Notes: generated from the sequence alone by a model not told the origin. Shown: positions 42,554 through 52,353, counted from the stretch's first letter. The stretch: DNA of 64,000 bases from an uncultured Eubacterium sp. (GCA_910585745.1 CAJUFM010000006.1:1-64000); one strand, 5' to 3'. Numbers and translations are program-made.

Positions 42554-44392
42554 TCATTTCGCCTCCTCATTTACCATAAGTATATCCCCTAAATACTCAA
42601 GTTCAGCTGTGTCCAATTTTTCCTCAGCTTCGACATATTCAAAAGAAATCGTATATTTATATTGTCTCTTCTTAGTGACCTCATTTTCTGTCTTGGCAAT
42701 GGAACTTGATATGGTAACATTTTTAATTTCCTGAAGCAGGTTTAGGCGGATCACAAGGGCAGAAACAGAAGAAAGCTTATCCTGAGAAGTACAGCTGACC
42801 GTCCCCCCTTCATCTGTCACAGAAATCGAATCAATACAGAAAGATTCCGGACATCCTTCCTTAATGTCATCCAGCACCTTGTGCAGCTGGTTATTATTGG
42901 TATTTACCCGGTTCTTAATCAGAAAATAAGTTGCAACCTTTTTTCTTGTTTCTTCCAGTTCCTTATACTTCGCTTCTACCGGCAGAAGAGACAACTCCTT
43001 TGCATGTGCGGTATCATACCTGCTGGAGGCAGAATTTAGCTGAATCACGGAAAAAAGAGATACCGCAACACAGAGAATAATAGCTGCCACAAAAACCGCC
43101 GCAATACTCATAACTGAATCCTTTGTAGCCACCTTATTTTTAATCTCGTCAGGAATAAAGTTAACTGGACTGTAAACAGCACCAAAGCATCCCACATACT
43201 GGAGAATATTCGCATTTACTTCAATCTGGCGGTTAAAGGAAACACCGATCAGTTCATTTGGTGTCCGCGCCGGAATTCCCAGCTCATTATTCATCAGCTC
43301 ATGAATCCCTGCAATATTAGCTCCGTTTCCCGTCACAATTATAGACTGGATCCGATCCTCTCTGTATCTTGAATTATAATACTCCATAACACGATATATG
43401 TTACCGATCAAGGAAGAAGCACTCTGGGTCAGCTCAATACGTTTCTGCATGGAGAGATCTCCCTGAGGATTTGACGCATTCAGCGTATGGAGAAGTACCC
43501 TCTGGGATGCCAGAAGCCGGACGGCCTTATCATATTCTGGAACCTGAAATGCTGGTTCCGACATTGCCGCTTCTATTATATTAGTGGCCCCATAGGGAAT
43601 TACCCTCTGCAAAAGCAGCTTCTCCTTACTCATGATATTGATCAGGGTATTGTCACGGTTGATCTGGACAGCCATTTCCACACCGTCTGTCACCTGACGT
43701 TTCATGATCTGGAAAATACCATTTCCATCTACCTCAATGCCTGCAACTCTGAAATCACAGCCCTCTGCCAAAGCATAGTAGGACCTTACCAGATCGATCG
43801 GAGCGGCATAAACGAGAAGATCAATCACCCGCTCTGTCTGCTTTTCGTTCTTTTTTCCCTTTTTTTCATCAGAGGAATCCTTGCTCTTCTTCTCTTTCTT
43901 TTTCTTCTTTTTCTTGGTATCATCCGTGATCTCCGGATTCTCCGCTTTTTTTCTCTCTCTTTCCTTTTCTCTCTCCTTCTCGCTGCCATCAGTAACTTCT
44001 TCATTTTCACCGATTTCCCTGCTATCTCCCTGTTTTACATAAGAGAAAATATAGCGTTCTTTGTCTACCGGAAACATGTCTCCAACTTTCGCATCTACGA
44101 TAGACTGAATCTTACTATCCTTAACAAATGGAATCGTCGTCTCACGATTGGCGATCTTTGATGAACTCAGGGAAAATATAACGTCCTTTGTGGTAATTCC
44201 CTTTTCCTGACATGCCTGCTTAATCCTTCGGCTTACATCTATAATATTTTTAACTTCTCCGTCTACCACGGACCCCTGGGGCGTCGGTACGCGGACACAG
44301 CCATAAACCGTAGGATTCACAGCCGAATTATCCATATGTACAATTCTTATCGTCTTTGTCCCCACACGAACTACTACAACCTTTTTAGCCAT
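42554..44392 (-). CDS. PilM-PilN fusion protein
   Basis: A 612-residue fusion. Residues 1-400 are an actin-like PilM domain (VVVVRVGTKTIRIVHMD at the start, IIVTGNGANIAGIHELM near 360). Residues 400-612 are PilN: the short PVNFIPDEI motif, one transmembrane helix near 418-440, a coiled-coil and a small domain. In many bacteria these are separate genes whose products bind through the PilN N-terminal peptide; here they are covalently joined. An insertion of about 65 residues, almost all Lys/Glu/Asp/Ser, interrupts PilM at 122-187. AAAGGAGG precedes the start. Confidence 0.85.
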   Translation of the reverse strand: MAKKVVVVRVGTKTIRIVHMDNSAVNPTVYGCVRVPTPQGSVVDGEVKNIIDVSRRIKQACQEKGITTKDVIFSLSSSKIANRETTIPFVKDSKIQSIVDAKVGDMFPVDKERYIFSYVKQGDSREIGENEEVTDGSEKEREKERERKKAENPEITDDTKKKKKKKEKKSKDSSDEKKGKKNEKQTERVIDLLVYAAPIDLVRSYYALAEGCDFRVAGIEVDGNGIFQIMKRQVTDGVEMAVQINRDNTLINIMSKEKLLLQRVIPYGATNIIEAAMSEPAFQVPEYDKAVRLLASQRVLLHTLNASNPQGDLSMQKRIELTQSASSLIGNIYRVMEYYNSRYREDRIQSIIVTGNGANIAGIHELMNNELGIPARTPNELIGVSFNRQIEVNANILQYVGCFGAVYSPVNFIPDEIKNKVATKDSVMSIAAVFVAAIILCVAVSLFSVIQLNSASSRYDTAHAKELSLLPVEAKYKELEETRKKVATYFLIKNRVNTNNNQLHKVLDDIKEGCPESFCIDSISVTDEGGTVSCTSQDKLSSVSALVIRLNLLQEIKNVTISSSIAKTENEVTKKRQYKYTISFEYVEAEEKLDTAELEYLGDILMVNEEAK

Positions 44393-44590
44393 AATAACCT
44401 CCTTTGTAATGCACCACACTCTCCTGATCTGTCTTATACGATCAGTGCATATTACCCTCCTCATTTCTCATTTTATGGATTTCACTGCCTTTTCTATTTC
44501 TGTAGTGAGGTTCTATACAAGTAGAATGCTATAAGTAAAAAAAAGAAAAGGTACTAAAATCCACAAAATATTGTAACCAAAATCTTGTTC

Positions 44591-45349
44591 CTATAAAACG
44601 CCCAGACCGATATACCAGTCCAAAAAACGTTCTCCCCAAAGCATAGCGACAAATATCCCTACCGACAGGTAAGGTCCCATAGCAAACTTGGTTTTATTTT
44701 TTGTCACTGCTATAATAATACATTGGACCACCGAACCAACGATGCATCCCACCGCCAGGGCAAGCATAATGTTCTGCCATCCCAGACACAATCCAGCTGC
44801 CGCCATCAGCTTGATATCTCCTCCGCCAATCCCTTTCCCTCTTGTGATAATAAGACACAAGAACAGAAAAAGGCTTGCTGCAAAGAAGCCAATCAAATAA
44901 TGAATCCAATTTTCAAGATCAAACGCAATATGTACAATTCCAATCCCCAGGATAACAGCATTTATTTTAACTGGGATCTCCAGGGTTCGATAATCAATCA
45001 CACTCAACGTTAGAAGGGCAGAGGTTAAAAATGCATACAACACACTCTCGATGTTCATCCCATTCACCCCAAATACCACCAGATACAAAACGCCGTTCAG
45101 AAATTCCACCACCGGGTATTGAAGGGATAACTTGTTCCCGCAGTACCGACACCTCCCTTTCAAAAAGAGGAAACTGAACAGCGGGAACAAATCATACCAG
45201 ACCAGTTTATGGTCACAGCTCATACAATGAGAGTTCACCATGACAACACTTTCTTTTTTCGGAATCCGATATATGCATACATTCAGAAAACTTCCGATCA
45301 CGATACCGTATACAAAAACAATTATGTAAAGAAATTTGTCCATTGTCAT
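44591..45349 (-). CDS. pilD: Prepilin peptidase PilD (A24 aspartic protease)
   Basis: A 252-residue polytopic protein with the two active-site aspartates Asp119 (SVIDYRT) and Asp178 (GGGDIKLMA). The N-terminal methylase-type zinc cysteines CxxC are at 42-45 and 67-70. It removes the class III leader of the prepilins encoded around it and methylates the new N-terminus. It is located between pilA and pilMN. 44393-44590 holds no other gene that I can see. Confidence 0.95.
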   Translation of the reverse strand: MTMDKFLYIIVFVYGIVIGSFLNVCIYRIPKKESVVMVNSHCMSCDHKLVWYDLFPLFSFLFLKGRCRYCGNKLSLQYPVVEFLNGVLYLVVFGVNGMNIESVLYAFLTSALLTLSVIDYRTLEIPVKINAVILGIGIVHIAFDLENWIHYLIGFFAASLFLFLCLIITRGKGIGGGDIKLMAAAGLCLGWQNIMLALAVGCIVGSVVQCIIIAVTKNKTKFAMGPYLSVGIFVAMLWGERFLDWYIGLGVL

Positions 45350-45410
45350 GATTTCTCTCCCATTTATGTCCGTTCACATAGCAGGCAAATCAAGAGATCA
45401 GCCATCTGAC

Positions 45411-45992
45411 TTACTTAGCTTCACCCTTCCCATCCACTTTCGTGTTGGAAATGCAGAACAGCGCATTGTCGTTGTAGCGGCATGCAGCTACGTCTTCAAC
45501 AACACTTTTGCCAGCAACAGTAATCTTGCTCTTGTCGCCTTTGTGTGTGTCGTTGCTCGTATCATGTGCCAGATAAACATATACAACATTGTCTTTGGTA
45601 TTAACAAATACTTTTACGTCTTTGCCCTTGGCATTGTTCGAGGAAAAGCTTGGAACTGCATCACCCAACGTCGTCTTTACTGCTTCAACGATTTTTCCAG
45701 AATTAGTACTGCCTGAAGCTGCCCAGCTTGCACCACTAGTTGTTGTAAGGTCAAAGCTTTCTCCACCAGCACCTGTTGTGATCTGCTTATCCGCAACCGC
45801 TGTCGTCACCGCACTGGCAACTGTGTCAAGCGCCTGAAGATCCTTTGACTCCCTAGACTTCTCCAGATAAGGGATAACAGCCAGCGCTACTACTCCGACT
45901 AAGATTGCCATAATCGCAATAACAATGATCAACTCAACAAGAGAAAAACCCTCATTGGAACCGCTTAAGTACTTCTGCATTTTTTTCTTCAT
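45411..45992 (-). CDS. Major type IV prepilin (PilA-like)
   Basis: A 193-residue prepilin. Leader MKKKMQKYLSGSNEG, cleavage between Gly15 and Phe16, Glu20 at +5, then the hydrophobic helix LIIVIAIMAILVGVVALAVIPYL. The head contains a Ser/Thr/Gly-rich loop (near 80-100) and ends DGKGEAK. GGAG lies before the start. It is first in its transcription unit behind a good promoter and an unusually AT-rich 130-base region, which fits a strongly expressed major subunit. Confidence 0.88.
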   Translation of the reverse strand: MKKKMQKYLSGSNEGFSLVELIIVIAIMAILVGVVALAVIPYLEKSRESKDLQALDTVASAVTTAVADKQITTGAGGESFDLTTTSGASWAASGSTNSGKIVEAVKTTLGDAVPSFSSNNAKGKDVKVFVNTKDNVVYVYLAHDTSNDTHKGDKSKITVAGKSVVEDVAACRYNDNALFCISNTKVDGKGEAK

Positions 45993-46024
45993 AATCCATT
46001 CTCCTTTTTTAATATTATTATTCA

Positions 46025-46044
46025 AGCACTGTTCGTGCAGTGCT
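46025..46044 (-). promoter_or_regulatory. Hairpin in the pilin leader
   Basis: AGCACTG (46025-46031 side) and CAGTGCT (46038-46044) form a seven-base stem in the 5' untranslated region of pilA, between the promoter and the ribosome site. It may stabilise the transcript. Confidence 0.4.
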
Positions 46045-46063
46045 CAAACGATTAATTTAGATA

Positions 46064-46092
46064 AATATATCATAATTTTATTTTTTTTTCAA
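46064..46092 (-). promoter_or_regulatory. Promoter of the major pilin gene
   Basis: On the minus strand TTGAAA (46092-46087) and TATATT (46069-46064), 17 bases apart, within an A/T-tract region that may act as an UP element. Confidence 0.55.
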
Positions 46093-46161
46093 TAGTTTTC
46101 ACATTTTTTTTATTTTTTTAACATTTTTGAAATATTTTCCACATTTCCCCAGTCTTATTTT

Positions 46162-48030
46162 ATGTATATATTGAAAAATGACCATTTCAATGATAAAATA
46201 TTACATATGCCATTAATGAAAGGATTTGTTACATATATGAAAATATCTGAGTTTTTTTCACAGAAAAAAAGTTACATGCTTCTGTTTCTCCTGATCGCAC
46301 TGCAACTGGTGTACTTTACCTACGTTTTTGCATACCAGAGAGAAGGTGTTCACTCCGACGAGAACTGGAGCTATGGATACGCTAATGCCTACTATCAAAA
46401 ACAGCTCTACTGCGACGAAGAGGGAAACCGTACCAATTTTAATACCTGGACCGACAGCCAGGTGCTCCGCAACTATATAGAAGTATCAGAAGACCAGCGT
46501 TTTTCCTATGGTTCTGTCCGCTTTAACATGGAAAAAGATTTTAACCCGCCGTTGCACAGCATCCTGTTACATACGATCTGCTCCTTCTTCCCAGACAGTT
46601 TTTCCTGGTGGTATGCCTATCTGATTAATATCCCCTCACTTATCATAACCATGATCTTCTTGTATCTGTTGGGCAGGGAACTGACTCATTCAGACAGTAA
46701 GGCATTATTTATCTGCTTTCTTTACGGCTCGCTGTCCGGGGCGCTGAGTACTTTCATCTACCTGCGCACCTATGCCCTACTGACCGCCCTGGCAGTCCTG
46801 TATACTCTGATCCACTGCCGGATGTATAACCGCTCTTTCCAAAAACCCTTTCGATGCCTGGCAGGAATTTTGCTTCTAAATATTATGGGCGGATTAAGCC
46901 ACTACTATTTCCTCGCCCTCGTTTTCTGCTTCGCCGTCATCTTCTCGATATACCTTCTGTTCACCAGACGTTTTAAAACTTTTCTCTTCTACGCCGCCAC
47001 CATGTTTCTGTCTGCAGGAATTTACCTTCTGATCTGGCCCCAGGCTCTCCATCTGATTTTTGGCAGTTCCGGCATGTATTCCCAGCACATGAAACTGATC
47101 TGGGAGTTCAAGACATGCCTTCAGTACCTGATAGGAGAATCGACCGGTGTCCTGATTCTTTTCCCCAACCCCTATTCCACCGCCATCTTTAATGTCTGCC
47201 TTATCTTTTTGACCATTATCACTGCAGGACTTTCCTTTCTTTTCCGCAATGAATCCTGGTTCCGGCGATGGATACGGCGAATCTGTCTTGGAGTCAGACA
47301 CTTCTTCCGGAGAATGCCGGGGCGCATCAAAAAATCAAACAAACTGTATCCACTATTGACCCTTATCTATCTGGCCACCCTGCTGATCATTGCAGAGATA
47401 AGCAATATTTACATTATGGGCATCTATTTCGACCGATACATATTTTTCCTGATGCCAGCGGCCACCGTCCTGACAGTGGGACTGCTTTCCAGGATGCTAT
47501 CCCATCTCCTGCGCAGGGCCAGGAGCGGCTTCCGCGCGGCACTCTTTATCGTATTGACATGCTGCTGTTTTGGTATCAACCAGCTCGTTTTTCCCTGCAA
47601 GTATTTATTCCCCAGAAACAGTGATAGCCGCCCCACCGAGGAGCTTACAAGGGAGGCCAACGTAATTACAGCCGTTGATAACGACTGGCACATTGTGTGC
47701 TACAGCACATTATTGAGAAACAGCCGGCAGTTCTATATGCTGAACATCGAAACCCTGGAGGATTCCCTGGACGGTATTGAGGATCTGGGTGGGTCACCTG
47801 ACGCCCCTGTATATCTTATTATTGAAACCTCCAGGCTCCATCCTAAACACTGGAAAAAAGATGAAAGCGCCCCCGAAGGGGTCGTCCCAGCAGATGAGAT
47901 CCTTATGCTCCCATACACTTCAAAGGATATCCTGGACCGGATATCTACCCATAACTTTTCTGGCAGGACGGAGTATATCACAACAGAAAGCGGTTTCGTT
48001 GGAACGTATGAGATCTACCGCCTAAGATAG
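46162..48030 (+). CDS. Polytopic membrane glycosyltransferase-like protein (GT39/ArnT type)
   Basis: A membrane protein with up to 622 residues and about 10-12 transmembrane helices. An acidic pair in GVHSDENWSYGYANAY in the first outside loop (about residue 62 from the first ATG) resembles the DE motif of GT-C enzymes that use polyprenyl-phosphate sugars. A soluble C-terminal part (about 490-622) ends YEIYRLR. Several in-frame ATGs compete for the start (46162, 46207, 46216, 46237); the one at 46237 looks most natural. It is divergent from pilA within the pilus cluster, so a role in glycosylating pilins or wall polymers is plausible but not shown. Confidence 0.7.
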   Translation: MYILKNDHFNDKILHMPLMKGFVTYMKISEFFSQKKSYMLLFLLIALQLVYFTYVFAYQREGVHSDENWSYGYANAYYQKQLYCDEEGNRTNFNTWTDSQVLRNYIEVSEDQRFSYGSVRFNMEKDFNPPLHSILLHTICSFFPDSFSWWYAYLINIPSLIITMIFLYLLGRELTHSDSKALFICFLYGSLSGALSTFIYLRTYALLTALAVLYTLIHCRMYNRSFQKPFRCLAGILLLNIMGGLSHYYFLALVFCFAVIFSIYLLFTRRFKTFLFYAATMFLSAGIYLLIWPQALHLIFGSSGMYSQHMKLIWEFKTCLQYLIGESTGVLILFPNPYSTAIFNVCLIFLTIITAGLSFLFRNESWFRRWIRRICLGVRHFFRRMPGRIKKSNKLYPLLTLIYLATLLIIAEISNIYIMGIYFDRYIFFLMPAATVLTVGLLSRMLSHLLRRARSGFRAALFIVLTCCCFGINQLVFPCKYLFPRNSDSRPTEELTREANVITAVDNDWHIVCYSTLLRNSRQFYMLNIETLEDSLDGIEDLGGSPDAPVYLIIETSRLHPKHWKKDESAPEGVVPADEILMLPYTSKDILDRISTHNFSGRTEYITTESGFVGTYEIYRLR

Positions 48031-48069
48031 CCCGAAAAAAACTTTTGCCATAGTCTTTATAAAAAAATT

Positions 48070-48112
48070 TCCCTGCCACACTGTAACACAGCATACGCAG
48101 GGACATTTTTTT
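48070..48112 (+). terminator. Terminator after the membrane glycosyltransferase gene
   Basis: TCCCTGC (48070-48076) pairs with GCAGGGA (48097-48103), inner ACTGT/ACAG-like pairing, then a seven-T run. It separates the gene from the convergent pilC. Confidence 0.75.
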
Positions 48113-48172
48113 ATAAAATTCTGTGAATAATTACTGCAAAAGACCGCCTTGGTTGATTTACAAGGTACACTA

Positions 48173-49384
48173 TTATCCTGCCATCGAGTAAATCTGCATC
48201 ATCGGCATAACGATAGCTCCCACAACGCTGCCGACCACAAGTGCCAACAGAATGATAACCGCCGGCTCCATCGCCGTCGTCAAGTTTTTAGTTGCTGCCT
48301 CCACTTCTTGTTCGTAGTACTCCGCCACCTTATCTAACATCGCCTCAGTATTACCGGTCTCCTCACCGATGCGCAGCATATGATACACCATCTGAGGAAA
48401 CACTTCTGAAGCCTCGATGGGCTCCGACATGGGTACACCCTGCATAACCTCTTCCCTGGATTCATTCAATACCTTGCGGACAACCCGGTTCTCCACCACA
48501 TTTGCCACAATGCCCAGCGCCTCCACCAGGGGAACACCAGACATAACCAGGGTAGACATAGTCATACTGAACTTTGCTGACGCATTTTTAATGGAGAAAT
48601 CTTTAACAATAGGGATCTTTAAGCACATCCGGCTGGTAATCTGTTTCCCTGTCTCCGTATTTTTCGCATATATGATCACACCAATAAATGCAATAATTCC
48701 GCCGATCACCCAGATCAAATTGGTCTGCATAAATTCACTGATTGCTATAACGATACGGGTCGGCAGAGGAAGCTGTTCTCCCATCATGCTGAAAACCTCC
48801 TGGAACTGGGGTATTACCACTACCATCAGCACAATTACAACGATAACTGCCACTACAAGCACTACCACCGGATAGATCATTGCTCCGATCAGCATGGAGC
48901 GCAATTTCTGATCCTTCTCAAACTGGGTACAGATCCTTTCAAAAGCGATACTCAGGTTACCCGTCGCCTCTCCCGCCGCCACCATGTTGATCAACAGATC
49001 TGGAAACACCTTTCCTTCCAGTGCCATGGCATTGGCCAGGGTCTCTCCTTTTTCTACATTCACCTGTACATTGTAGATGGACTTACGCAGTATCTTGTTT
49101 TCCGTGGAGTCCTCCAGCATTTTCAAGCCATCCACCACAGTTACGCCGGCATTTAATATACTGTAGAACTGACGGCAGAAAAGTGTAATGTCCTTGAGTT
49201 TCACAGGATTTCCGATGGATATATTCCATGAAGCATCGTCTACACTTGTAGTTTCCTTAATAAAATGTACAATAGCGCCCTCGCCCTTTAGTTTCGCGGT
49301 TGCTGCTTCCTCGGAATTCGCCTCGACCGTACCTCTTTTATCTTTTCCATACCGGTCAGTAATCCTGTACTTAAATGTTGCCAT
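48173..49384 (-). CDS. pilC: Type IV pilus inner-membrane platform protein PilC (GspF family)
   Basis: A 403-residue protein with two GspF domains separated by membrane helices. FCRQFYSILNAGVTVVDGL near residues 69-87 and FSMTMSTLVMSGVPLVEAL near 273 are the paired motifs of the family, and EPAVIILLALVVGSVV is the last helix. It anchors the pilus ATPases. pilT lies directly upstream with 15 bases between. Confidence 0.95.
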   Translation of the reverse strand: MATFKYRITDRYGKDKRGTVEANSEEAATAKLKGEGAIVHFIKETTSVDDASWNISIGNPVKLKDITLFCRQFYSILNAGVTVVDGLKMLEDSTENKILRKSIYNVQVNVEKGETLANAMALEGKVFPDLLINMVAAGEATGNLSIAFERICTQFEKDQKLRSMLIGAMIYPVVVLVVAVIVVIVLMVVVIPQFQEVFSMMGEQLPLPTRIVIAISEFMQTNLIWVIGGIIAFIGVIIYAKNTETGKQITSRMCLKIPIVKDFSIKNASAKFSMTMSTLVMSGVPLVEALGIVANVVENRVVRKVLNESREEVMQGVPMSEPIEASEVFPQMVYHMLRIGEETGNTEAMLDKVAEYYEQEVEAATKNLTTAMEPAVIILLALVVGSVVGAIVMPMMQIYSMAG

Positions 49385-49399
49385 ATAGCCCCTCCTTCC

Positions 49400-50452
49400 T
49401 TAGTAAAGCCTCTTATTCAATGCCGCTTTATCCTGGGCAAAGGTGATCGCTTCGTCCCTGCTGACCCTGCCCGCTGTATATAGGTCAAATATCGAATCAT
49501 CCATCGTGATCATGCCGCTCTTCCGGCTGGTCTGAATAATCGATGGAATCTGATGGCTCTTCCCTTCACGGATCAACGCACGGATCGCACTGTTGGCATG
49601 AAGGATTTCAAATGCCGCCACACGTCCTTTTCCATCCGCCGTCTTCATCAGCTGCTGGGAAATAATGGCCTCCAAAAGAGTCGCCAGCTGCAGACGGATC
49701 TGAGGCTGCTGATGGGGCGGAAACACGTCTATGATACGGTCAATGGTGGCTGCAGCCCCGATGGTATGCAGTGTAGAGAAAACAAGATGCCCGGTCTCTG
49801 CCGCTGTTACCGCGGTGGATATCGTCTCCAGATCTCGCATCTCTCCCACCAGGATAACGTCAGGATCTTCACGGAGGGCCGCCCTGAGGGATGCCGCATA
49901 ACTGTCCGTGTCCATACCAATCTCTCTCTGATTTACGATGGATTTTTTATGTACATGAAGATACTCGATGGGGTCTTCCAGCGTAATAATGTGATGACTG
50001 TAATTTTCATTGATCTTGTTGATTAATGCCGCCAGGGTTGTGGATTTACCACTTCCGGTAGGTCCTGTCACCAGCACGAGTCCCCTTTTTTTACTTGTCA
50101 GATCAATGACCGACTGTGTCAGGCCAAGTCCTTCCGGCTCTGGAATCTCCATATTGATCAGTCGGATAACAAATGCCATAGAACCTCTCTGTTTAAAAAT
50201 ATTTACACGAAACCGCCCCTGACCAGCTATCGCATAGGAAAAATCTGCTTCTCCCGTCTCATTAAACTCTCCGATCAGACGTTTGGGAATCATCTGCTCT
50301 ACCAGGGCTTTTGTATCTGCTCCCGTAAGCGGTGTGGATGTCAGATCCTTCAGTGTTCCGTGAATCCTGCACTTGATCGGAACCCCAACCGACACATGAA
50401 CATCTGAAGCCCCGACTTTACGGGCCTGAATTAGTATATCGTCAAGAGTCAT
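49400..50452 (-). CDS. pilT: Pilus retraction ATPase PilT
   Basis: A 350-residue secretion ATPase. Walker A GPTGSGKST near residue 130, the Asp-box LEDPIEYLH, Walker B-like LVGEMRDLET and His box TLHTIG follow in order. AIRALIREGKSHQI is the PilT-specific AIRNLIRE-type motif, which marks retraction. It suggests twitching capability. It sits between pilB and pilC. Confidence 0.95.
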   Translation of the reverse strand: MTLDDILIQARKVGASDVHVSVGVPIKCRIHGTLKDLTSTPLTGADTKALVEQMIPKRLIGEFNETGEADFSYAIAGQGRFRVNIFKQRGSMAFVIRLINMEIPEPEGLGLTQSVIDLTSKKRGLVLVTGPTGSGKSTTLAALINKINENYSHHIITLEDPIEYLHVHKKSIVNQREIGMDTDSYAASLRAALREDPDVILVGEMRDLETISTAVTAAETGHLVFSTLHTIGAAATIDRIIDVFPPHQQPQIRLQLATLLEAIISQQLMKTADGKGRVAAFEILHANSAIRALIREGKSHQIPSIIQTSRKSGMITMDDSIFDLYTAGRVSRDEAITFAQDKAALNKRLY

Positions 50453-50493
50453 AACCCCTTTTCCTCCTTCTCATAGTTTCTGCTCACTATCTG

Positions 50494-52194
50494 TTATTCC
50501 GCCGCAATCCTTTCTACTTCCGAAATCGAAGTAACCCCCTTTAAAACCAGTTTTGCAGCCCCAAGCCTCAATGTCGTCAAGCCTTCTTTCAGCGCCACCT
50601 TCTGGATCTCCTCAGCGCCTCCGCCCCGGCTAATCACCTCTCTCAGCGCCGGCGTAATGGGCATGATCTCGTAAACACCGATTCGCCCCCGGTAGCCGGA
50701 GTTATTACAATAGGCACACCCGGACTCCGACGGTTCATAGATCATCGGATTGGAATCCCCCCTCAGGCGAAGCCTGAACTTATCAGTATCAGACATCTGC
50801 TTCTGAACATGACATTTGGGGCAGATCCGCCGCACCAGACGCTGGGCGATGATACCCACCACAGAGTCCGCCACCATGTATGGCTCAATTCCCATATCTT
50901 CAAGACGGGTTACCGTACTGGCCGCACTGTTTGTATGAAGGGTGCTTACCACAAGATGTCCTGTGATCGCCGCCTTTACGGCGATACTTGCTGTCTCCTC
51001 ATCTCGGATCTCTCCAATCATAATGATGTCTGGATCCTGACGGAGAATGGAACGCAGCGCCGAGGCAAAGGTAAGTCCCGCTTTTTCATTGACCTGAACC
51101 TGATTGATACCATCCACATCCGCCTCTACCGGATCCTCCACGGTAATGATATTTACATCCCCGCCATTTAATTCGTTCAAAACCGTATAAAGGGTGGTGG
51201 ATTTACCACTTCCAGTAGGTCCTGTCACCAATATGATCCCATGAGGATTTTTTAGAATGCCATCGAAACGCTTTAGCTCTTCTTCCTGAAAGCCAAGCTC
51301 ACTCTTTTCTTTATTCAGTCCCGATTTGGATGCAATACGCATAACTACCTTCTCGCCAAAGGTAGTCGGAAGTGAGGAAACACGGAGATCATATTCAACC
51401 CGGTTGAAGATCAGAGTCATACGGCCATCCTGAGGAGCACGTTTTTCAGAAATATTCATTCCGCTGACAATTTTAATACGTGCCACGATGGCACTCTGAA
51501 GATCTTTGGGATATCTCATAACCTCCTGCATGGCGCCGTCGATACGATACCTCACACGAACCTGGTCCTCCAGCGCCTCAATGTGAATATCACTGGCGCG
51601 CTCGTTGACCGCCTGCTCGATGATCTTATTGACAAGGAGCACGATGGGCGAATTATCCACCTCTTCATTGCCGTCTTCCTCTTTTTTGAGCTTCTGGTTT
51701 TTATCCATACGCTCCTGGGCAAAACTCTCCGCCAGCTTGGCAGACTGCTCGTTCCCATAATACTTCTCTATCGCATAGGCAATATCTGAAGGCGTCGCCA
51801 CCATGATCTCGATCTGCATGTTGGTGATAATGGAAATATCATCTACCGCAATGATATCCAGAGGATCTGCCATGGCGATCCGGAGGATATTGGGATTGTT
51901 CTCATCCACTTCAAAGGGAATGACATTGTTTTTGCGCACAATGTTTTCCGGCAGCAGCTCTATGATCTCCGATGCCAGCTTTGCTTCACGGATCTTGGCA
52001 AGTGGAATCTTCATCTGCTGGGACATTGCTTCTGCAATCTCAGTCTCATCGGTAAATTTCATATCGACCAGCACCTCACCGAGACGCTTGCCGGTCTTTC
52101 TCTGCTCTTCCAATGCCTCCATCAACTGTTCCTGGGTAATGATGTTAGCATCGATCAGAACGTCACCGATTCTCTTACGAGTTTGACTTATCAT
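50494..52194 (-). CDS. pilB: Pilus extension ATPase PilB (GspE family)
   Basis: A 566-residue ATPase. The N-terminal MshEN/GspE-N domain (1-150, IGDVLIDANIITQEQL) can bind cyclic-di-GMP in some relatives. Walker A GPTGSGKSTT near 332, VEDPVE, MIGEIRDEETA and TLHTNSA follow. Two CxxC pairs (RRICPKCH and GCAYC) bind zinc. It drives pilus extension. The ribosome site lies at the end of the small upstream gene. Confidence 0.95.
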   Translation of the reverse strand: MISQTRKRIGDVLIDANIITQEQLMEALEEQRKTGKRLGEVLVDMKFTDETEIAEAMSQQMKIPLAKIREAKLASEIIELLPENIVRKNNVIPFEVDENNPNILRIAMADPLDIIAVDDISIITNMQIEIMVATPSDIAYAIEKYYGNEQSAKLAESFAQERMDKNQKLKKEEDGNEEVDNSPIVLLVNKIIEQAVNERASDIHIEALEDQVRVRYRIDGAMQEVMRYPKDLQSAIVARIKIVSGMNISEKRAPQDGRMTLIFNRVEYDLRVSSLPTTFGEKVVMRIASKSGLNKEKSELGFQEEELKRFDGILKNPHGIILVTGPTGSGKSTTLYTVLNELNGGDVNIITVEDPVEADVDGINQVQVNEKAGLTFASALRSILRQDPDIIMIGEIRDEETASIAVKAAITGHLVVSTLHTNSAASTVTRLEDMGIEPYMVADSVVGIIAQRLVRRICPKCHVQKQMSDTDKFRLRLRGDSNPMIYEPSESGCAYCNNSGYRGRIGVYEIMPITPALREVISRGGGAEEIQKVALKEGLTTLRLGAAKLVLKGVTSISEVERIAAE

Positions 52195-52204
52195 AATCTA
52201 TCAC

Positions 52205-52336
52205 CTATTCTCCATTGTTGATTTTTGCATTTTTTGCTTTGCGTATCTTTATGCCTGACCAGATGCCGATGCCGGCAACAATCGAAAATAGGATAAATTT
52301 TACCCCATAACTTATAAATGCACCACCTAAAGACAT
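52205..52336 (-). CDS. 43-residue membrane peptide upstream of pilB
   Basis: ATG at 52336 is preceded by AGGAGG seven bases upstream, and the stop TAG at 52207 leaves ten bases to pilB. The peptide starts MSLGGAFISYGVKFILF, has one transmembrane helix (about 9-28) and a basic/polar tail (KIRKAKNAKINNGE). It is 17 bases after hisIE. The strong site, tight spacing and membrane pattern make it a real gene. Small proteins of this type occur beside pilus ATPase genes in Clostridia; role unknown. Confidence 0.7.
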   Translation of the reverse strand: MSLGGAFISYGVKFILFSIVAGIGIWSGIKIRKAKNAKINNGE

Positions 52337-52353
52337 ATAATACCTCCTATCTG

